A stretch of DNA of 59,694 bases from the NCBI GenBank assembly GCA_023268715.1, contig JALRLV010000009.1, positions 1 to 59,694 on the forward strand, read 5' to 3'. The notes under the pieces are model-generated. The model did not search any database, had not been told where the DNA came from, and saw only the letters and a program-made list of their open reading frames with translations. The translations under genes and the position numbers were made by a program. The stretch comes from Candidatus Thalassarchaeaceae archaeon (GTDB taxonomy: Archaea; Thermoplasmatota; Poseidoniia; Poseidoniales; Thalassarchaeaceae). Shown here piece by piece: positions 57,709 through 59,694 of the stretch (its first letter is position 1; each line of letters opens with the position of its first letter).

Positions 57709-58047
57709 CTATTCAACGATAACTGCAGTTCCGTATGCCAGTATTTCGCTTGCTCCGGGAGTAATCGCGCTGGTAGCGATTCTAACATTTACAACCGCAT
57801 TCGCACCTCGCCCAACCGCTTCCTCTAACATTCGTTCGACAGCTTGGTCACGAGACTCCCCAAGTAGGTCTGTGTAAGCCTTTAGCTCACCGCCACCGAT
57901 GTTCTTGAAGAACGCACCAATGTCCTTGCCAACATGTTTTGCTCTGACAGTTGAGCCGCTAACAACTCCAAGTGTTTTGGTAATCGTTCTTCCAGGTACT
58001 TCTTCGGTATTAACCATGATTAGACTGATGCCTTGCTGTTCGCTCAT
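57709..58047 (-). CDS. YbjQ/UPF0145 family protein
   Basis: A 112-residue single-domain YbjQ protein. GRTITKTLGVVSGSTVRAKHVGKD (about 19-42) and GGELKAYTDLLGESRDQAVERMLEEAVGRGANAVVNVRIATS (about 52-93) match the family, as does the closing EILAYGTAVIVE. The length is typical of the soluble type. Such proteins form rings and are labelled heavy-metal-binding, without an established physiological role. It precedes the membrane-anchored paralogue in the same operon, so a soluble subunit paired with a membrane-bound subunit is plausible. The start is ATG at 58047. Confidence 0.9.
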   Translation of the reverse strand: MSEQQGISLIMVNTEEVPGRTITKTLGVVSGSTVRAKHVGKDIGAFFKNIGGGELKAYTDLLGESRDQAVERMLEEAVGRGANAVVNVRIATSAITPGASEILAYGTAVIVE

Positions 58048-58073
58048 GGACTATCGGATTCACTGAAGGGGCA

Positions 58074-58511
58074 TCAATATTCGGTTATCCTTGGGGTAGT
58101 TCTTTCCTTAGGGTGTAGGCAGTCTATCGATGGATCAATGACGAATTGTCTTAGAAATCTACGACCCAGGATAATTCGATGCTTCATCCTTGAACGGTCC
58201 TGTAGACAGAGTTGGATATCATGGTCCTGCCCTGCAATTTCTAGAGTAGTTCGAATTACCGGACGAAGTGTATCATGTCCACCAGTATCACGAACTCTGC
58301 GCCAATCGAATAAAGGGCGTTCAATCCAATTTCCATTCTTGCTTAGGCGGAATCTAACGATTTGTTCCATGCCATTATTGGTTAATGTGATTTCTTCAGC
58401 GTGGAGCGTGTTTGACCAAGCACCGGTATCCATTTTGGCTAATGTCGGATTACTTTCCAATTCAGGAAGCCCAATCCACTCACGCCAGCCCAAAACGGTT
58501 CGCCTCGACAC
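58074..58511 (-). CDS. RimB-like retropepsin-fold protease (Zn_protease/PF05618 type)
   Basis: The 145-residue protein starting at GTG 58511 has LGWREWIGLPEL, then KMDTGAWSNTLHAEEI, then HDTLRPVIRTTLEIAGQDHDIQL and RRFLRQFVIDPSID. These match the 'LGwrEwv.LPdL.i..i.aKiDTGArtsaLHA' and 'R.....(i)LGR.fL...f.VD' pattern of PF05618, which has a retropepsin-like Asp-Thr-Gly motif; here DTG is complete but the usual DTGArTS is DTGAWSN. Family members include RimB, which trims poly-glutamate tails added by RimK-type ligases. A TTG at 58541 gives ten more residues, and the frame stays open to 58787, which would overlap IMP dehydrogenase and its promoter, so a late start is chosen. No RimK ligase is in the window. 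Confidence 0.78.
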   Translation of the reverse strand: MSRRTVLGWREWIGLPELESNPTLAKMDTGAWSNTLHAEEITLTNNGMEQIVRFRLSKNGNWIERPLFDWRRVRDTGGHDTLRPVIRTTLEIAGQDHDIQLCLQDRSRMKHRIILGRRFLRQFVIDPSIDCLHPKERTTPRITEY

Positions 58512-58626
58512 TCTATCACTTCCGCCGCGGGCGACAGCCAACCCTTCTTGAACCCGCCGATTAATTGAAACAAAAGATGCTTTGAGATTCTCCGAGTTAC
58601 AATGCCTTGCTTCTTCACGAATCGTT

Positions 58627-58634
58627 GATATACA
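58627..58634 (+). promoter_or_regulatory. TATA box of IMP dehydrogenase
   Basis: GATATACA is centred about 25 bp before the ATG at 58655, the spacing for a leaderless archaeal transcript. It lies inside the longer alternative reading frame of the opposite-strand retropepsin gene, another reason to prefer that gene's later start. Confidence 0.55.
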
Positions 58635-58654
58635 GCCGCTCTCGGGTATCCCTA

Positions 58655-59694
58655 ATGGCGAGCGACACCATACCTGAAGCACTGACCTTCGATGATGTTC
58701 TCCTCTTGCCCGCTGAATCAGCAGTTCTACCGGCTGAAGTTGACCTAAAGACGAGGCTAACTTCTTCCATATCTCTCCAAGTTCCAATCATATCAGCAGC
58801 CATGGATACGGTTACTGAATCGCGCATGGCTATCGCTATGGCCCAAGCCGGAGGAATCGGCGTAATCCATCGAAATATGACAATTGAGGAGCAAGCTGCC
58901 AAGGTCAATTCAGTCAAGCGATTTGAATCAGGGATGGTACTTGACCCAGTTATGGTAAGTCCCGACACAAGTATCGGAGAATTGCGTAATTTGAAAGAAA
59001 AATATGGTTTTTCGGGACTTCCTGTAATAGACAGCAATCAAAAATTGGTTGGAATAATAACAAACAGGGATATTAGATTCGTCGAAGATGATACAATAAA
59101 GGTCTCAGAAATGATGACTACAGATCTGGTCACAGTTCCAGAAAATGTCGATACAAAAGAAGCTGAAAAGCTACTTCACCAACACAGAATTGAGAAGTTG
59201 TTAGTTATTGATAATGAAGGAAAATGCAAGGGAATGATGACAGTCAGGGATATTCAGCGAAGTCAAGATAATCCCCATTCATGCAAAGATAAACACGGTC
59301 GTCTTCGAGTCGCTGCTGCAACCGGAACAGGAGAGAAAGGTATCGAGAGGGCCTTGGCTCTGTTCGAGGCTGGTGCTGATGCTGTAGTCGTCGACACGGC
59401 CCACGGGCACTCTCATGGAGTTCTACATACAGTTCGCCAGATTCGAGAAGCGGCAGGACCTGAAGCGCAAATCATCGCTGGTAATGTCGCAACTGGAGCA
59501 GCTGCCGATGCGCTGATTGCAGCAGGCGCAAATGCCGTCAAAGTTGGAATAGGCCCTGGTTCTATCTGCACCACAAGAATCGTCTCCGGAGTAGGAGTCC
59601 CCCAACTAACCGCCGTTCAATCGGTAGTTGCGGTTTGTAAGAAAGCCAACATTCCGGTAATTGCTGATGGTGGAATCAAGTTCAGCGGTGATAT
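58655..59694 (+). CDS. guaB: IMP dehydrogenase, 5' part (cut by window end)
   Basis: It oxidises IMP to XMP, the first step of guanine nucleotide synthesis. The first 346 codons are present. [17 protein letters not shown] opens the barrel, then [32 protein letters not shown]. Two CBS domains follow (about 90-200, [15 protein letters not shown] ... [23 protein letters not shown], then [18 protein letters not shown]). Next come the NAD-binding [10 protein letters not shown] and the catalytic Cys305 in [20 protein letters not shown]. The DGGIK phosphate site is just before the window edge. The ATG at 58655 is strongly supported by motif position and a TATA box. Homologous GMP reductase and CBS-less forms are excluded by the CBS pair. 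Truncation is due to the window, not a mutation. Confidence 0.96.
   Translation, partial: MASDTIPEALTFDDVLLLPAESAVLPAEVDLKTRLTSSISLQVPIISAAMDTVTESRMAIAMAQAGGIGVIHRNMTIEEQAAKVNSVKRFESGMVLDPVMVSPDTSIGELRNLKEKYGFSGLPVIDSNQKLVGIITNRDIRFVEDDTIKVSEMMTTDLVTVPENVDTKEAEKLLHQHRIEKLLVIDNEGKCKGMMTVRDIQRSQDNPHSCKDKHGRLRVAAATGTGEKGIERALALFEAGADAVVVDTAHGHSHGVLHTVRQIREAAGPEAQIIAGNVATGAAADALIAAGANAVKVGIGPGSICTTRIVSGVGVPQLTAVQSVVAVCKKANIPVIADGGIKFSGD

Noticed and set aside
58512-58787. N-terminal extension of the retropepsin-like protein
   Set aside because: The extension has no family resemblance, overlaps the IMP dehydrogenase gene and its TATA box, and is needed by no motif.
1-59694. insertion sequences, integrases, prophage genes, toxin-antitoxin pairs, restriction systems
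   Set aside because: No transposase, integrase, capsid, toxin or restriction signature was recognised on either strand; the window reads as a stable chromosomal region.

Overview
This window looks like chromosomal DNA of a marine planktonic archaeon, most likely a Marine Group II euryarchaeote (Candidatus Poseidoniales) or a close relative. The archaeal character is direct: aIF5B, L7Ae, S28e, L24e, archaeal-type S2, deoxyhypusine synthase, the wyosine enzyme Taw1, a long-type FKBP, geranylgeranyl reductase, TATA-box promoters and short or absent leaders. Bacterial-type genes are mixed in: UvrB, a cold-shock protein, an Hc1-like histone H1-like protein, CcmF, UbiD and YbjQ. Secreted proteins carry acidic Ca-binding repeats and choice-of-anchor V-like CH motifs. 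The group assignment is inference from gene content, because there is no rRNA in the window.

Layout. 1-2624: a small winged-helix protein and a secreted propeller/thrombospondin-type-3-repeat protein. 2636-7634 (minus): orphan ParA, a YczE-like membrane protein, MoxR ATPase, aIF5B and NDK. 7735-9759: an S15-type hydrolase, inserted on the opposite strand into the classical L7Ae-S28e-L24e-NDK-IF5B cluster. 9764-13245: cold-shock protein, L24e (zinc finger largely lost), S28e, L7Ae, PRPP synthetase with an unknown partner, tRNA-Ile(GAT), and an unknown protein. 13246-13568 is an AT-rich, inverted-repeat-bearing spacer. 13569-15820: class-III aminotransferase and an SDR-like remnant. 15845-19482 (minus): Hc1-like protein, deoxyhypusine synthase and UvrB.

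19550-26033 is a respiratory block: a UbiA-type prenyltransferase and a UbiD-type decarboxylase (minus) diverge from a geranylgeranyl-reductase-family flavoprotein and a CcmF-type heme lyase (plus). This fits menaquinone completion plus cytochrome c assembly. 26116-34529 holds FKBP, membrane and lipoprotein hypotheticals, S2, tRNA-dihydrouridine synthase with DUF2237, and a run of three winged-helix regulators. Around the HxlR-type regulator, a 14-bp palindrome occurs twice, each copy directly next to a TATA-like element. One copy serves the regulator and the other faces two micro-ORFs. 34753-36819 is a 3-hydroxyacyl-CoA dehydrogenase/enoyl-CoA hydratase fusion.

36936-41298 is a tightly overlapping three-gene operon: two secreted proteins with CXCH and CX3CH motifs and one membrane protein. 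It faces a Trp/Asp/Glu-rich secreted protein. 42654-51219 is an envelope block: two overlapping glycosyltransferases, a divergent GT-like protein, and a MacB/FtsX-like ABC system with one giant permease between two ATPases, the second carrying a zinc ribbon. 51282-53369 is a sodium:solute symporter with an extra extracellular domain. The rest holds a methyltransferase, SprT-like protease, nitroreductase, Taw1, a LURP-one-like protein, two YbjQ-family proteins, a RimB-like retropepsin, and the start of IMP dehydrogenase, cut by the window end.

The best candidates for something undescribed are the HxlR/micro-ORF regulatory unit and the CXCH/CX3CH operon with its facing Trp-rich acidic protein. 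No CRISPR array, insertion sequence, integrase or prophage was seen.
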